DNA from: Acephala macrosclerotiorum | Taxonomy: Eukaryota; Ascomycota; Leotiomycetes; Helotiales; Mollisiaceae | Length of the DNA stretch: 64,000 nt | Direction: 5' to 3' | Assembly: GCA_014904845.1 (NCBI GenBank) | Contig: MU119214.1 | Coordinates: forward strand, 434,001-498,000 | In this document: positions 1 to 11,563 of the stretch, piece after piece | Layout of the letters: the number at the start of each line of letters is the position of its first letter | Numbering within the stretch: the stretch's first letter is position 1 | Made by a program: the position numbers and the translations under genes | The notes under the pieces: generated by a model | Seen by the model: only the letters and a program-made list of their open reading frames with translations | What the model was told of the DNA's origin: nothing | Database searches by the model: none

Positions 1-1225
1 TGGCCATGTCAAGCACAATATTGCTTGTTTTCGTTCCCCATTATATCGTATTCTGTACCGATAATTAGAAGTCCAAGCTAGTAGATGCTCGCCATGTGTA
101 TACCTGACGCTGAGCGGTAGATCCCGAATGCCTTGCCCTGGCCTGGGTGTATCCTCTCGAAAATGTCTCCAGAGCTAACCTGGCATTTGCATCTTTTTCG
201 ATTTGCAACGCCCTTGGTTTCTGGGACTGGGCTGGAGATACGACGAAGCTATTGTCAATCGCATTGGTTCCTCTTGAAAATTTTCACTTTTCTCCAATGG
301 CAGATGTCCATTTCATACCCAGTCTACACGATGGGAACTTGCTCCATGCAATGCTGTTTGTACTCGGTTTCTGGAACCACGACATGGACAGTATTCCAAC
401 ATGTAGCAGTAGCAAAGGCACACCAGAGCATAACGTCCGATTATGGAAATAGGTATAGGAGCGGCAGAGCTTTGCGGTTCGGGATGGCAGATTCGAATTA
501 CGTCCTGGAGTCGAGTATAAAGCCACCGGTGGTCACTAACTTCCAGTCGCAGATCTGGCAGACAGCCGGCTTGAGCGGAAAGGTGGCGTCGCAGATATTG
601 GAGGATAGGCAGACCGCGTCGTTCCTGTTCTGTTATTGAATCAAGAGATACCCGTGTAGAAGGCTAAGAGGAGTTACAAACGCGAGAATAGTCATCCTGA
701 GACCTTGAAAGGGTAGAGAAATTTAAGAAAGTGAACGAGAGACCTTACATGATACACGATGGCGGGTGAAACAGTCTCTGGACTGGTTGGAAGGTATGCT
801 TGTCGGGTCTGCGGAAACGAGAAATATATTTCTATTCTTACTTTTGCGTGCAGCGTGCACTGGTACGGCGTAGGGCATTGTGTTGTGTCTGAACGCAAAA
901 TGCATAGTTCTGCAGGTGGTTGATGGAAGAGATTGAGCGGAGAGAGTGAACAGCTAGAAAATGGCGCCAAGGCTCTCTTTGGCTTAGCTTTTTCTACCAT
1001 TCACTTTGGTATTTTCGCAAGCCCGAATCAACGATTCTTGAATAGAGACATCAACAGCCAAACACTCATTCTATCAGTAGGGACTGCCAAAACAATTCCC
1101 ATCCCTTGCCACTTGCAAACATTCGCTCACGCCCAATAGAGGATAGTTTGAAATCACGTGATGGATATCTCCATTGCGCCTGCCATACTGAAGCACAAAT
1201 CAAGAAGCCTCTTGAAAGGATAGCC
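1..1225. other. No confident gene; possible small Cys-rich minus-strand gene
   Basis: No family is recognisable in either strand. On the minus strand a typical short intron can be drawn (GTAAGG donor near 748, TTCAAG acceptor near 703). Downstream of it a minus-strand frame at about 535-640 holds five cysteines in some 30 residues, but I cannot join these pieces into one open reading frame with a start. The remaining frames look like noise. The right part of the interval is probably the promoter and 5' leader of the SET gene. Confidence 0.35.
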
Positions 1226-3355
1226 ATGGCAAATCCTTCTGACCAACCTCCAATCGAAAACACCCCTTCAGCCATGGACGATGTGAGGGCGCTATTACGA
1301 TGGGGCTCGCACCTCGGTACAAAACTTGACGAGAGAGTCGAAATTTATCAAGACTCCCAAACGGGACTGTCCTTTCGAGCAATGGGAACTATACCGCCCG
1401 ATACACCGCTGGCCATATCATCCAATCTGACGCCCTTGTCTTATCTCAACGCAATTGGAGCATTGACTTTCGAGAATCGGGAGTCTTCTTACTTTCCCTC
1501 TGAGTTCATTGCTGGTCTCAACGATGAATATCCCCACATTATTGGTAACTTCTTCCTTATGCAGCAGTATCTGATGGGCGCGGGATCTCACTGGTATGAC
1601 TATATCCGGACTCTTCCTCAGCCTGACCGACCGGAAACTATGCCAACCCCGATGTGGTGGCCAGATGACGATGTACGTTTCCTTGCTGGCACGAATGCTG
1701 AGGTTGCTGTGAAGCGGAAGAACAAATCTTGGACATCCGATTACCACAGAGGCTTTGCTTTACTTCGAGAACGCCTCCCGAAGGTGGATTTCTACACCTA
1801 CGACCTTTACAAATGGGCAGCAACGATATTCGGAACTAGAAGCTTTCGTCCCTCGTTGACAATACCACTGTCAGGGCTTTTTGAGCACTTTTCTCCGACT
1901 ACCACCCGCTACTACTCCCTCAAAAACCTGAAAGCAATAGATCATGTCCTAAAGGATGGGTTTGCTGTCCTTTATCCCATCCTAGACATTGGAAACCATA
2001 ATGGCGAGAACCAAGTAAGGTGGTCAGCAGAGCAAGGTGGCTCATTCAAATTGACTACTGCCGTCGAGATTGCGGAAGGGTGCCAGATATACAATTTTTA
2101 TGGGCACAAATCAAATAGCGAACTCCTCATCGGTTATGGCTTCATTCTTGATAACACGAACGTAGACATCGTTAACCTCAAGATCCAACAAATGGCAAAT
2201 GATATCTCAGCTCTTACTTTGCGTCGCTCTCAGATATGCCATCAACAGCTTCAAAGAAATCGCCAGCCCGAAGAGGAATGGATCTATAGCATATCTATCC
2301 CGACAGACACAAGTCTTTCATTCGATAGGCCAACAACGTTCAAGTACCTTTCTGAGGGTCTCTTTGACACGCTGTCATGCTTAGTAGCTAATGCGAAGGA
2401 AAAAGCCTTTCTGGGAGCACATCCCGAGTATTGCCTGGAAAAAGACGGAACAGCCTTGTGTGGCCAAATGGCAAGAAATTTGATGGCTGTGCAGAGTCAA
2501 CTTTACCATAAGCTGGCTTTGGACATCAAAACATTCGAGCAAGTGGATGCTTCATTGGTCTCCGAGTCCTCAGGGTGAACACTCCTTCTCTTCATATCAA
2601 AACATCTGTATCTAACTTTAACAGATTGACAGACAACGCCAATCAAATTCTCGCATTGGATTACCGCTTCAGGCAACTTCAAGTGTGTAAGAAAGCTCTG
2701 TTACCTCTGAAGTTTTTCCTTGATGTGCTGCATCAGTACGACTCCTTTTGCGGGCATCCTCGGCATTCCATATCCCAGTCCCAGCTAGCGCACAATCCGG
2801 CAGCTACTCTAATACACGCTAATGTTGAGATCTTGTCCCTTGAGTGCGCATACGAATGGCTCAGTCAGGCCTACCCCGAAGTATATAACCCTCTTTCAAC
2901 ATTCGTCTCTGACCTCGAACAAGAGCCTGATCCGCCAAGGTGGGGAGTTCTTGCTGAGGAATTTGGAAACATTTATTGGACGGTGTGGATTTTCATCGCC
3001 TACGTCCTGGAAATTAAGAGTGAAAACGAAGTTTCGCGCCATCGTGTTTTGGAACAGTGGTTATCAAGAATGAATGAGTAAGTGAACCATACCTCCTCAA
3101 ATCTTATGAGCGCTAATGTCGACGTGTGGCAGTTATTTCCTCGAACAACTGGAGAGCCGCGATTGCCCTATTTATGGAGATACACAAGAGAGGGAGAGCA
3201 TACAAAGCCTTTTAGATTTCGTTTCGTCATTGCCCGAGCTGAGCGTGACGTGCGGAGACGGAATAAGCAAGGACACCATTCAAGAATTTGCTATGTGTAT
3301 AGCTTTTCAAGAGACTGTAGGGAGGGCGGTGTTTGATACAGTGAGTTCATCATAG
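1226..3355 (+). CDS. SET-domain protein lysine methyltransferase
   Basis: Three exons are predicted: 1226-2574, 2625-3077 and 3133-3355 (introns of 50 and 55 nt, both phase 2), giving about 674 aa. Around residues 250-310 the sequence shows the SET core in the Rubisco-LSMT/SETD-like form: an asparagine-histidine motif in a DIGNHN context, then a GCQIYNFYGHKSN block followed by ELLIGYGF. These residues bind S-adenosylmethionine and form the lysine channel in the family. The C-terminal 230 residues are helical and would correspond to a substrate-binding domain. The chosen ATG at 1226 has a good fungal context (TAGCCATGG); an in-frame upstream ATG at 1106 is possible. The substrate, probably a ribosomal or other non-histone protein, is inferred from the SET subclass only. 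The last exon may extend by a further intron, since GTGAGT lies just before the stop. Confidence 0.85.
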
Positions 3356-3823
3356 CTTCTGTGTTGCTTTTCGGTTGAATACAAGGTAAAAATTGTCGAT
3401 ATCCTGGCAAGATACTGACACCGGACAGACAGACAACTTGGCTTCCCAAGATCCGGATGCTTTCCCTAGCTTATTCATTACCAAAGGGCTCGGGAAGTCA
3501 TGAGTGATCTACAATTTGCGCGACTGAGTCTCGAGGGGAATCGGCCTATCCACTTGATGCCTCAAAACCAGGTTAAAATAAGCTTGATCTCAATCGAGCT
3601 TTGAAATATGGACAGAGACGTCGGTATTTCCAGTCCACTCTTTGAACTCATTCAGCTCTATGGTATTATGAAATACTTCCATCTGCCTGTTAACCTCAAT
3701 TTTGATTCGATTATCAACATTTCATCGAATGCCCCGGTAAGATGCCCAATGCCCTCACTCAAATAGAGTTCGAAAGTTTGTCTTGCGAATCTTACGATCA
3801 GTTCACTATCCTTGCAAGTCTAG
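3356..3823. other. Intergenic, convergent gene ends
   Basis: This lies between the convergent SET and coiled-coil genes. It holds only a short open frame starting with ATG at 3608 (about 52 codons), with no recognisable similarity. It probably contains both 3' UTRs. Confidence 0.5.
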
Positions 3824-5624
3824 TTATTCCCCTCTCCCTTCTTCATTCAAGGTGCGCTCCTCTTCCACAACAAGCAATCTTGCTCTGATCTCCTGAAACT
3901 TTCTCACAGCACTCTTGCGTCGGGCTTTCTCGTCGGCAAGGAGCATTTTGAAATGATCCTCTGCTTGCACGTGATCCTTCATTTCTCTTGTCAATCTCTC
4001 GATGTCTGCCTTCATCCCTGCTACGTTGTCCTCGTGCTTGTAACTCATTCCGCGAATTCGGGATTGGTGATCATCCAGAGTCTTGGCAAGCTTCTTCTCA
4101 TATCCAACGAAACGTGCCTCCAGGTCCTCCTTGTGCTGTCGATGGATCTGTGCAATTTTGTCTTCGTAGTCGGACAGAATGGCTTTCTTCTCTTCTGCAT
4201 AGGCGTCCTTGATCTTGTGAAGCTCTACCTCACAGCTATTGTGTCTTGACTTGAGACCTTCGTGATCTCGCTCAATCTGCGCAAGCTTCTCCTCGTGCTC
4301 ACGGCGCATAGCCTTTGAAGCTTCGGCGGAATCCTCTTTCTGTTTCGCAAGTTGAATTTCGGAGTCCTTGCGCTGAAGATCGATGGCAATGCGCATCTCT
4401 TCTATTTCCTCCTTGAATACATCTTTGACTCGATGAAGCTTGTCCTCATGCTCACGATGCAAAGACTTGATCTCGTCGGCGTATTCTGATTTCTGCGCCG
4501 CGAGTTGGGTTTCTAGATCATTACGCTGACGGACCGAGTCATTGTTCATCTCTGCTTTTTCTGCTGCATGCTCGCTTCTAGTCTGCTGAAGCTGTGCCTT
4601 ATATTTCTGGATTTGCGTCTTCATTTCGTCTGCATGTTGTAGCTCCAGCTGGTGGATCTGCTGCTCGTAGCTTGCGCGTTCGTTCTTTGTTCTTTCCTCC
4701 CCGGCCGTCTTGCTCTCGGAAAGCTCCATCTCACATTTCTTGAGACTTCTCAACAAATCCGAATTTTCACCCGCGAGTAGCGAGATCTTCTCCTCAAATT
4801 TAGAACGCAGAGCTTCTATCTTTTGCTTGTGATACTCTTTGATCTTGGAAATCTCTGCATCCCATTCTTCGCGATCTTGTTCCAAAACAACGTTTTGTTT
4901 CATAATCTTGTCCTCGTAGTCAGAGCAAGTTTTTGCCATCACCACATCGTGATCTGCTTTCTGCTTCTCAAGCTTAACTTGGTAGTCAAGTTGGTACTGT
5001 CTCAGCTCATTGCGTGTTCGACTCTCCATTTCGCGTATCTCGTGGCCCATGTGGTCTATATCCTCACTATAAATAGATCAGTGTGGCATTTCAAGTATAA
5101 ACTAGGAGTCGAGGAGCTGAGGAGCCGAGTTTGCAGCTCGCGAAGAGCTCGGCTCTGAACATCCCCTCAATCAAAGGGCAGAATTTCACGTACTGGAGAA
5201 GGGAAACTTCTTTCTCATGCTGTCGTTTCAGCTTATCTTCCCTGTCCTGAAATTCCTTCTCTTTCATTGTGCATTGATCCACGGCACTTCCAAAGTCTGT
5301 TTGGAAAGTATTCTGTGGTGAGGGCAATGACTTAGAAGTGTTCCAGTCGTAGGTAGTGGCTTGCTGTGTTTTTGACTGAGAGCTTTCCTGATCGCGATCC
5401 TCCTCCTTCGTCATCTTCTTTCGTTTTTCAAGGGGTCTTCTCTGAACACCTGTGTTCTTCGCTGGTCTTGATTGGGCTGCGGTCCAGTCCAAACCCTCAT
5501 CCTTCCATTCCAAACTCCCTTCCTGCTTCGCGCTTTTCGAATCAGGCTGTCCTGTTATCGCCGCCCTCAACTGCTTCTTAAAGCCCCGAAAGTGGTCGTT
5601 TTGTCGCTTTTCCTTACGATCCAT
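3824..5624 (-). CDS. Long coiled-coil protein, function unknown
   Basis: Two exons on the minus strand (5624-5194 and 5066-3824) are joined by a 127-nt intron with a GTACGT donor and TTATAG acceptor. Phase 2 makes the frame continuous, for about 557 aa. Residues 1-110 are polar, basic and probably disordered. Almost everything after residue 130 is a charged coiled coil rich in Glu, Lys, Gln and His, with a recurring module of the type (Y/H)EDK(I/L) roughly every 28-35 residues. No enzymatic domain, membrane segment or signal peptide is visible. Such proteins are often cytoskeletal or scaffold components, but nothing here proves that. Myosin-tail, SMC or kinesin identity cannot be claimed because no head or hinge domain is present. 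Confidence 0.75.
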
Positions 5625-7305
5625 ACTTGCTAACTCCTTTTGAGGCTGTGAGTGATCTCTGCTATGGTGGGGATTGACAGTGGTTGATGTGTAGTCAAGA
5701 TATGATACTCATAGAAGCGGGGCGTGATGCCTATCCGACGCCACGCAGAGCCTGATCCAACCAGCCTTGCAGGATCAGAGATGCATCAGCTGATGGACGC
5801 CTCAAAATCTTCTAGCGCTCAGGGCGTGAGGCTGGCATTTGGTGTCGTATCTCAGGTTTGTGATTGGCAGCCTGAAAGCTTAGGCATAGCACCCTGTAAA
5901 TGCGTTGAAATTTGAGCGGCAGCCCCCGTGAAGCGGATGCAGTGGCGGAGACCAGATGAACGCGTGTGAAAAGACGAACGTGTCTGAAATTTCTACTATA
6001 CCATTGTTTTCAATCACCGTCAATGTTAAATTAGTACCTGCAATTGAGTTGTTAAATGTTGGAAACAATGGTGAGGCGTCACACTTTCAAAGGGCGATCT
6101 TCTGGTAGGTCGCGAGTGCTTGACCTGCAGGTAAGCCTCGCTTTGCTTCCGCGCGCCAGAAATACTTGTTGATTATCGCATGAATGGGGCGGATATTTCA
6201 AGCGGCACAGAGACATATGAGTGAAAGGGCGATATAGTGAGAATGAAAGAATGCTTCATAAAGCTCTTGTCTTCGCGAGATGTTCTTCATCGGCCTCTTC
6301 CAACCTGGAGTCATACCTTCCAGGGGTATTGACGATCGCCTTGGACGACATCACGACTTACGGAACACCTATATTTGGAGACTTAGAACATCACTTTCGA
6401 CTGTGCCAACACTGTCGGCGAAGAAGTTCCATTCGAATCAGGAAAGGCCATCACCAACCTCTACTCTGCAGCAAGGCTGTGAGTGCATCCACGAAACCCA
6501 ACCCAACTCCTAGGACTTTTGGATCTGGACAATCCATCTACTCATCGACACTTCGACTTACTCCTCGGGGCTACTTGGCTCCAAGCCTCATCCACATCTC
6601 CTTCGGATCAAGGGTCCATGCCAAGCTTCTCCGTATCGACCACCGCACCCCAGCGACTACGTACACCACAACCACTGCTCATACTCTACACGACATCTCA
6701 TAATTGATGACCTCGTATCATCTGCATCATCTGCACGACACACGAAAGCCCGACTCTTCCCCATTCCGGACCTTCAACCTTCCCCACAATGGCCAGCCAT
6801 CATTCCTTCTCGGGCGCCTTACCAGACTTTTATCCGGAATCCCTTCCTTCCTTCACTCTACCTGCTCGGTACGTCGCCTCTTTTCTTTTATTCTCCTTCA
6901 TTTGGGGTCAAGCTAACATATCCCCTAACCAGTGACTTAGAATAGGGTATGAGACATCAGAGAGCGAGTTCAGGCATGTGGCAACTGGTTTGATCCTGAT
7001 CATGAGCTTCAAACCTCTGCCTATTAACGACCTCTTTCCTTCTGCGTCGTCTCCTTGGTGTTCTTCAAGTTCATTTCTCTCATTTCTCTCATTTCTCTCA
7101 TTTCTCTCTATCTCTTGACTGGATATCGCTAAGTGTTCTGTCTTTCCTTGCCTTTTGCTACCATACACTTGCGAAAAGCTAATCTTAGGGAAATGACACG
7201 GACGTAAGTCTCTTGCTCTCGAAGAACAGAATGCTTACGTGTAGCAGGGGCTCGTTGCCCATGCCACTCGCTCTCTGATGTCTCGTACCCTTTACCTTCG
7301 GTCCC
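5625..7305. other. Intergenic; possible extra 5' exon of the C2H2 gene
   Basis: No complete gene is seen. An ATG at 6788 in a good context (CCACAATGG) opens a frame of 27 codons with coding-like composition that ends at a GTACGT donor (about 6869). Joined to an acceptor TTAG at about 6950, the frame stays open to about 7119. This could be an upstream exon or 5' leader of the zinc-finger gene that follows, but no in-frame junction to it was found. Confidence 0.3.
7071..7106. repeat. Four-copy 9-bp tandem repeat (TCATTTCTC)
   Basis: The unit TCATTTCTC occurs four times in perfect register, followed by related pyrimidine-rich sequence. It lies about 200 bp upstream of the ATG of the first C2H2 gene, where CT-rich tracts are common in fungal promoters and leaders. 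Confidence 0.9.
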
Positions 7306-8418
7306 ATGGGTCCCCTCAGACCCGACGATCATCCCACACCAATCACGATAAGCGCTTTTGGAAGATTGATGGACGAGGAAGAAGGAGAAGGCGCTGCATC
7401 CTGCTTGATGGCAGATGACGGAACGACCGACAGGCTTGGGAATAATCCTCAGACTGCATGGATGGGAGGAGACTTTACATACCCCTCCTCAATGCTCCAG
7501 TCAGCGACACACAACCAAAATATGCCTGCAACAACGCAAGCCTCTCGCCTAACTCGTACAAATTCCAGTATATGGAACGATACAATACGTTATGGGTCCT
7601 CAGCCAACAACAACGGCGAACCCTTCAGCAATCAATGCCCACCTACGACAACGTTTCCTTTTCATGTCTCTCAGCACGGAGACAACTTCGACTTCAGCAA
7701 TTTTGAAACTGACTTCCCTCTTTTCGACCATGCGACCGACTTCGGTTACTACCCAGATTTAAACTTATCCCAACTACATACGTCTGGGTAAGCCTACCAG
7801 CACATTCCTATCAATTAGTACGCATGCTTACAGTCACCAGAGCACCACTTCAAACTTCTCAGCCGACATACAATGATAACTCCCCAGAAAGTGAAGCATA
7901 CGCACCTGAATTGTACCTCCACTGAACTTCTTGTGTCAACTCTGCGCTAAATTACTGATCTTTTACAGTGATAGTCTCTTTCCATGTGACCTCTCAACCG
8001 GCAATGACAGCAACCAGGAGCCCGAGCAGTAAGTGTTCCTTCCAATATGGAACTTAATCTAACACTCTCGCGCAGGCAAGAAAGTCCGAGTCGATTACCT
8101 CAACGATCCAACAACCAGCAGCAGATCTCGCACAATCGTGCCAACGTTCCCACCCGGTCCATACGACAGTGAGTTATCCTGCTCAACCCGCACAGCAAGA
8201 CCTCCTCTAATGATCCAAGAATAAATGCCACTCGACACAACTGTACCGTTTGCCCAGCATCATACAAACGACGGTACGAGCTTTACCGCCATCGACTTGT
8301 GCACACCGGTGTTAGGAACCATGCTTGTCACTTCATGGGATGCAATAAGGCGGCACCGAATGGGTTTGCGAGGAAGGATCATTTGAGACAGCATTTAAAG
8401 CAGGTGCATGGAGTATGA
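7306..8418 (+). CDS. C2H2 zinc-finger protein (tandem copy A)
   Basis: Predicted exons are 7306-7787, 7969-8028, 8076-8168 and 8220-8418, all introns phase 2, for about 277 aa. The first 200 residues are low-complexity and rich in Ser, Thr, Asn and acidic residues, as in transcription activation regions. The C terminus holds two classical zinc fingers: C-x2-C-x12-H-x3-H, then an HTG linker, then a C-x4-C finger closing with DHLRQH and KQVH. The protein ends three residues after the last zinc ligand. The first intron (181 nt) is long for this window and includes a possible but stop-containing middle exon. Nuclear DNA binding is expected from the fingers; the target is unknown. A close paralogue follows 1.9 kb downstream on the same strand. 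Confidence 0.75.
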
Positions 8419-10339
8419 TTGAGCTTCAGAGTTGGCTTTTAGAGCTTGGTTATGTCTCAAGGGGAGCGGAATACATATCTGAGTGGCTGACTATTATCTG
8501 TTTGGATTTGAGATGGGGCATATCAATATCGAGTTTCCTTCCTTGTTCGCTGAAAATATTTCTTGATCTTCCCTGATCGTTCTTCATTCTTTCTGAAATG
8601 GGCTTTATTGGTGTCGGTATTGATTTCTGGCGTTGGGGAGACACCGGGTTAGTGAAAGGGGTAGCGAGCCGCAGGCTATGGAAGGGAAAGTCCAAATCCG
8701 ACTTGAATAAGTCGATTGCAGTATCAACATTTTTCAAGAGCGCAGTTTCCCGGAACAAATCTTAGTCTTTATCCGCCACGGCAACTTAAAGATCGAGAGC
8801 ATGTTGTCTTCATACTTTCACGTGTCCGTCATGTGAAATGGCGCAGACGCTAAAAGGGTAGGGCAAATGTTGAAGTCGATTCCAGAAATTTTCCCTCACT
8901 TCTTCATCCTCATCAAAACACACATTCAAGCACCTCTACTCGTCAACAGTCCATTCATGGTCTTGCGAAGCCAATTGAAAGTTATCTCCTTCGGGCATCG
9001 AAATATTTTGGGCGCGAAAGGCACAGCAGCATGATTATTCATCAACCACCCAGCGGCACCGGGGCAACGGCTTCAATTGACACGATCGCGATCAATTGAG
9101 AATATCATCAAATGAATCTATCCGCATGTGAGCAATCCAGTTTGGTCACCGCATTCTCCAGGCTTGAGTCGCATATTGCTTCAGATACTGCATAAGCCAC
9201 ACGAGTCCAGCTCAATTGATACTGCGCCCAGCCTGCGCCTCCACTGTAATCCAGCCAACGAAAACCCCTGAAAGTCGCTGCGCAAATGCCCATTTTGCCC
9301 TACGACCCCTCCAAATTTAGGCTCCGCCACGCGGTTCGCCAGAACCGTTTCGCTGAGCCTGGGACTGGCCAGTGCTGGACTCGAGAACAACCTACTGATT
9401 GCATGAGGCAGACGCATGGAACGGTATGGGGAAAAGGGCGATATCCTGGGGGGCAGATAGTGTGGGTCCCAAGCCTCGCAGGGTCATGAGAGCTGATATC
9501 AAGGCTCTCTTCTCGCCCTTTCCGACGTTCTTCTTCTCAGAACTCTATTGTTCTCCAGCAAAGATTTCCTCAGGTTACCTCTGAACTACCACGACGTAAG
9601 GACGCAGCATCCTCTTCCAGGCACGAGATCTAGCCATTCCCAGGATACTTCCACAATACTCGGACGGAAAAGACTCCTTGAAGAAGCCCCGTGGTTGCAG
9701 GCCTAATCCAGTCAGGACGATTGAGGACCACAATTCCAAGCGTCAACCACAGTCCAGGAAATCCACAGTATCAAGCCAGATCCACTTGGGAGATTGTTGA
9801 CGAAGCCTCGTCGGGACTTTTAATCAAGAGCATTGTCGGGAATACAGCACGACATCGCTCATTGAGCATCCAACTATTACATTCCACAACCCGCCCAGTG
9901 CCCGCCTTCGCGCTCTCTTCGTGTCTATACCCACCTCCATCGCACACACCATAGTGAGTATCACTTGATGCCAACTCTTCCTGCTAATCTAACTCTGGCT
10001 TGCCACTAAAGACGACTTCAAGCCGGGACTTATCGACATTCAAACCAACCCAAAGGAGACTCCCAGGGATACATCCACGGATACAAGCCACGGATACATC
10101 CAGGGAACCGACCTTGACTCTTGCATACCCGTCAAGAGATTTTCGTTGCTACTTGTTCATTTGTCCTGAGTGTTTTCGTTTCTGTCCGTTTCTTATTATC
10201 TCAACACACTGTCCCTTGTCGCAGCCGCGAAGGGAAGAGGGTCAACAGTACCACAAACACCAATTCAACCTACTCTACCCAGAGTCAAACCAGAGACAGC
10301 CCCAGAAAATAACTCCTGTTCGCCAACCAGAACCCCCAG
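8419..10339. other. Intergenic between the C2H2 paralogues
   Basis: This 1.9-kb interval has no supported gene. Short frames on both strands (for example 9181-9417 minus and 10000-10389 plus) lack recognisable domains and overlap each other. The right part probably holds the promoter and long 5' leader of the second C2H2 gene. Confidence 0.5.
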
Positions 10340-11437
10340 ATGAGCTCGATGGAGCCCTTTATAGCCATGGATTCGGGATCTGCCAATGAAGTCGAGAATC
10401 CTCTCGTTCAATGGAACCATACCTTACTATATACCATGGACACCAGGAGGGAGTGTAAGGAGCGACAAGATCCCTTGTCTCCCACGGATACTGCAAGAGA
10501 CGCAATGCCGAATGCGGTGTTGAATGAGTCTGGCGCATTTCCGATGCCAGACCTGTTAGATTACTTTCCCGAGGAATTTACTTGTGTCGCAGGATTGAGC
10601 ATGGATGATACTTATTGCTACACCAATAGCCTTGAGGAATCTAATGCTTATGTCGAGGAAGTAAATTTTGCTGAAAGTTCAGATCAGCCCGACTTGTGGC
10701 TTCCAGAATTGCAAGCGGGCACAGAATTGCAATCTCAACCCGGATTTGACTTCACACCCATTGAAATGACGCCACGGAAGCTAACACAATCTCCTACACC
10801 CATTTCGTCTGCTGATGTGTTTGACGGAAGCTCCATACCGTGAGTATCCCAACTCAACCTCGACCGAAATACTCAAACTTTTATCTAGGACATGGTTCGA
10901 AAATATGGCACCCAACGCTGAACTTTCACCTCTTTACTCGACCTTTTCCTCACAATCGTCCTTGTAAGAAGACTCCTTCAGCATGATCACACGCACTGAT
11001 CGCGAATCAGCTCGAGCGATATGAATAGGTCACCGTCAACGTCTGCCAGACGACACTCCGAACACGACCCCAGACCAAACACCCTGGCAGAACCAATACC
11101 TACTCCAGAACGATCAGCATCGTCATCTCAGATCTTACCAGCATCGAATAAGTAAGTCTAATTCTACATCTTTATCCCTTAGCTTTTGCTCTCACCACCT
11201 TCTCCCGCGGTTTCAAGCAGAACTAATTGGTAACGTAGCACACGACCCCACCGCTGCACATACCGAGGGTGCACCCGCTCCTACGCACGAAAATTCGAAC
11301 TTTACCGACATCAACGAAGACATACTGGTATCAAGCCTCACCACTGCCAGGTGCCCGGTTGTGACAGAGGTCCACAGAATGGGTTTTATAGGAAGGATCA
11401 TCTGAGGCAGCATATGAAGCAGGTTCATTTTGTATGA
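10340..11437 (+). CDS. C2H2 zinc-finger protein (tandem copy B)
   Basis: Predicted exons are 10340-10839, 10889-10963, 11011-11151 and 11239-11437, for about 304 aa. As in copy A, all three introns are phase 2 and the last exon is exactly 199 nt. The C-terminal fingers are C-x4-C-x12-H-x3-H, an HTGIKPH linker, then C-x4-C ending in DHLRQH and KQVH. The finger region matches copy A closely (shared ELYRH, NGF-x-RKDHLRQH), while the acidic N-terminal two thirds have diverged. The last intron uses the GTAG acceptor at 11238; an earlier CAG would give an immediate stop. Likely a nuclear transcription regulator. Confidence 0.8.
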
Positions 11438-11563
11438 AGGCCATATTGGTATTATTAGACTCAGGGTAACATATAGATTGAGGACATACGGCTACTGAGA
11501 CCTTGCTGCAGATTACAAATGGCGTAAAAGGAGGTTGATGAGGTTTTGGAGTGTACATTTGAG

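Noticed and set aside
7834..7892. Extra exon in C2H2 copy A between exons 1 and 2
   Set aside because: In the required frame it runs into TGA after 13 codons. Skipping it restores the frame to the zinc fingers.
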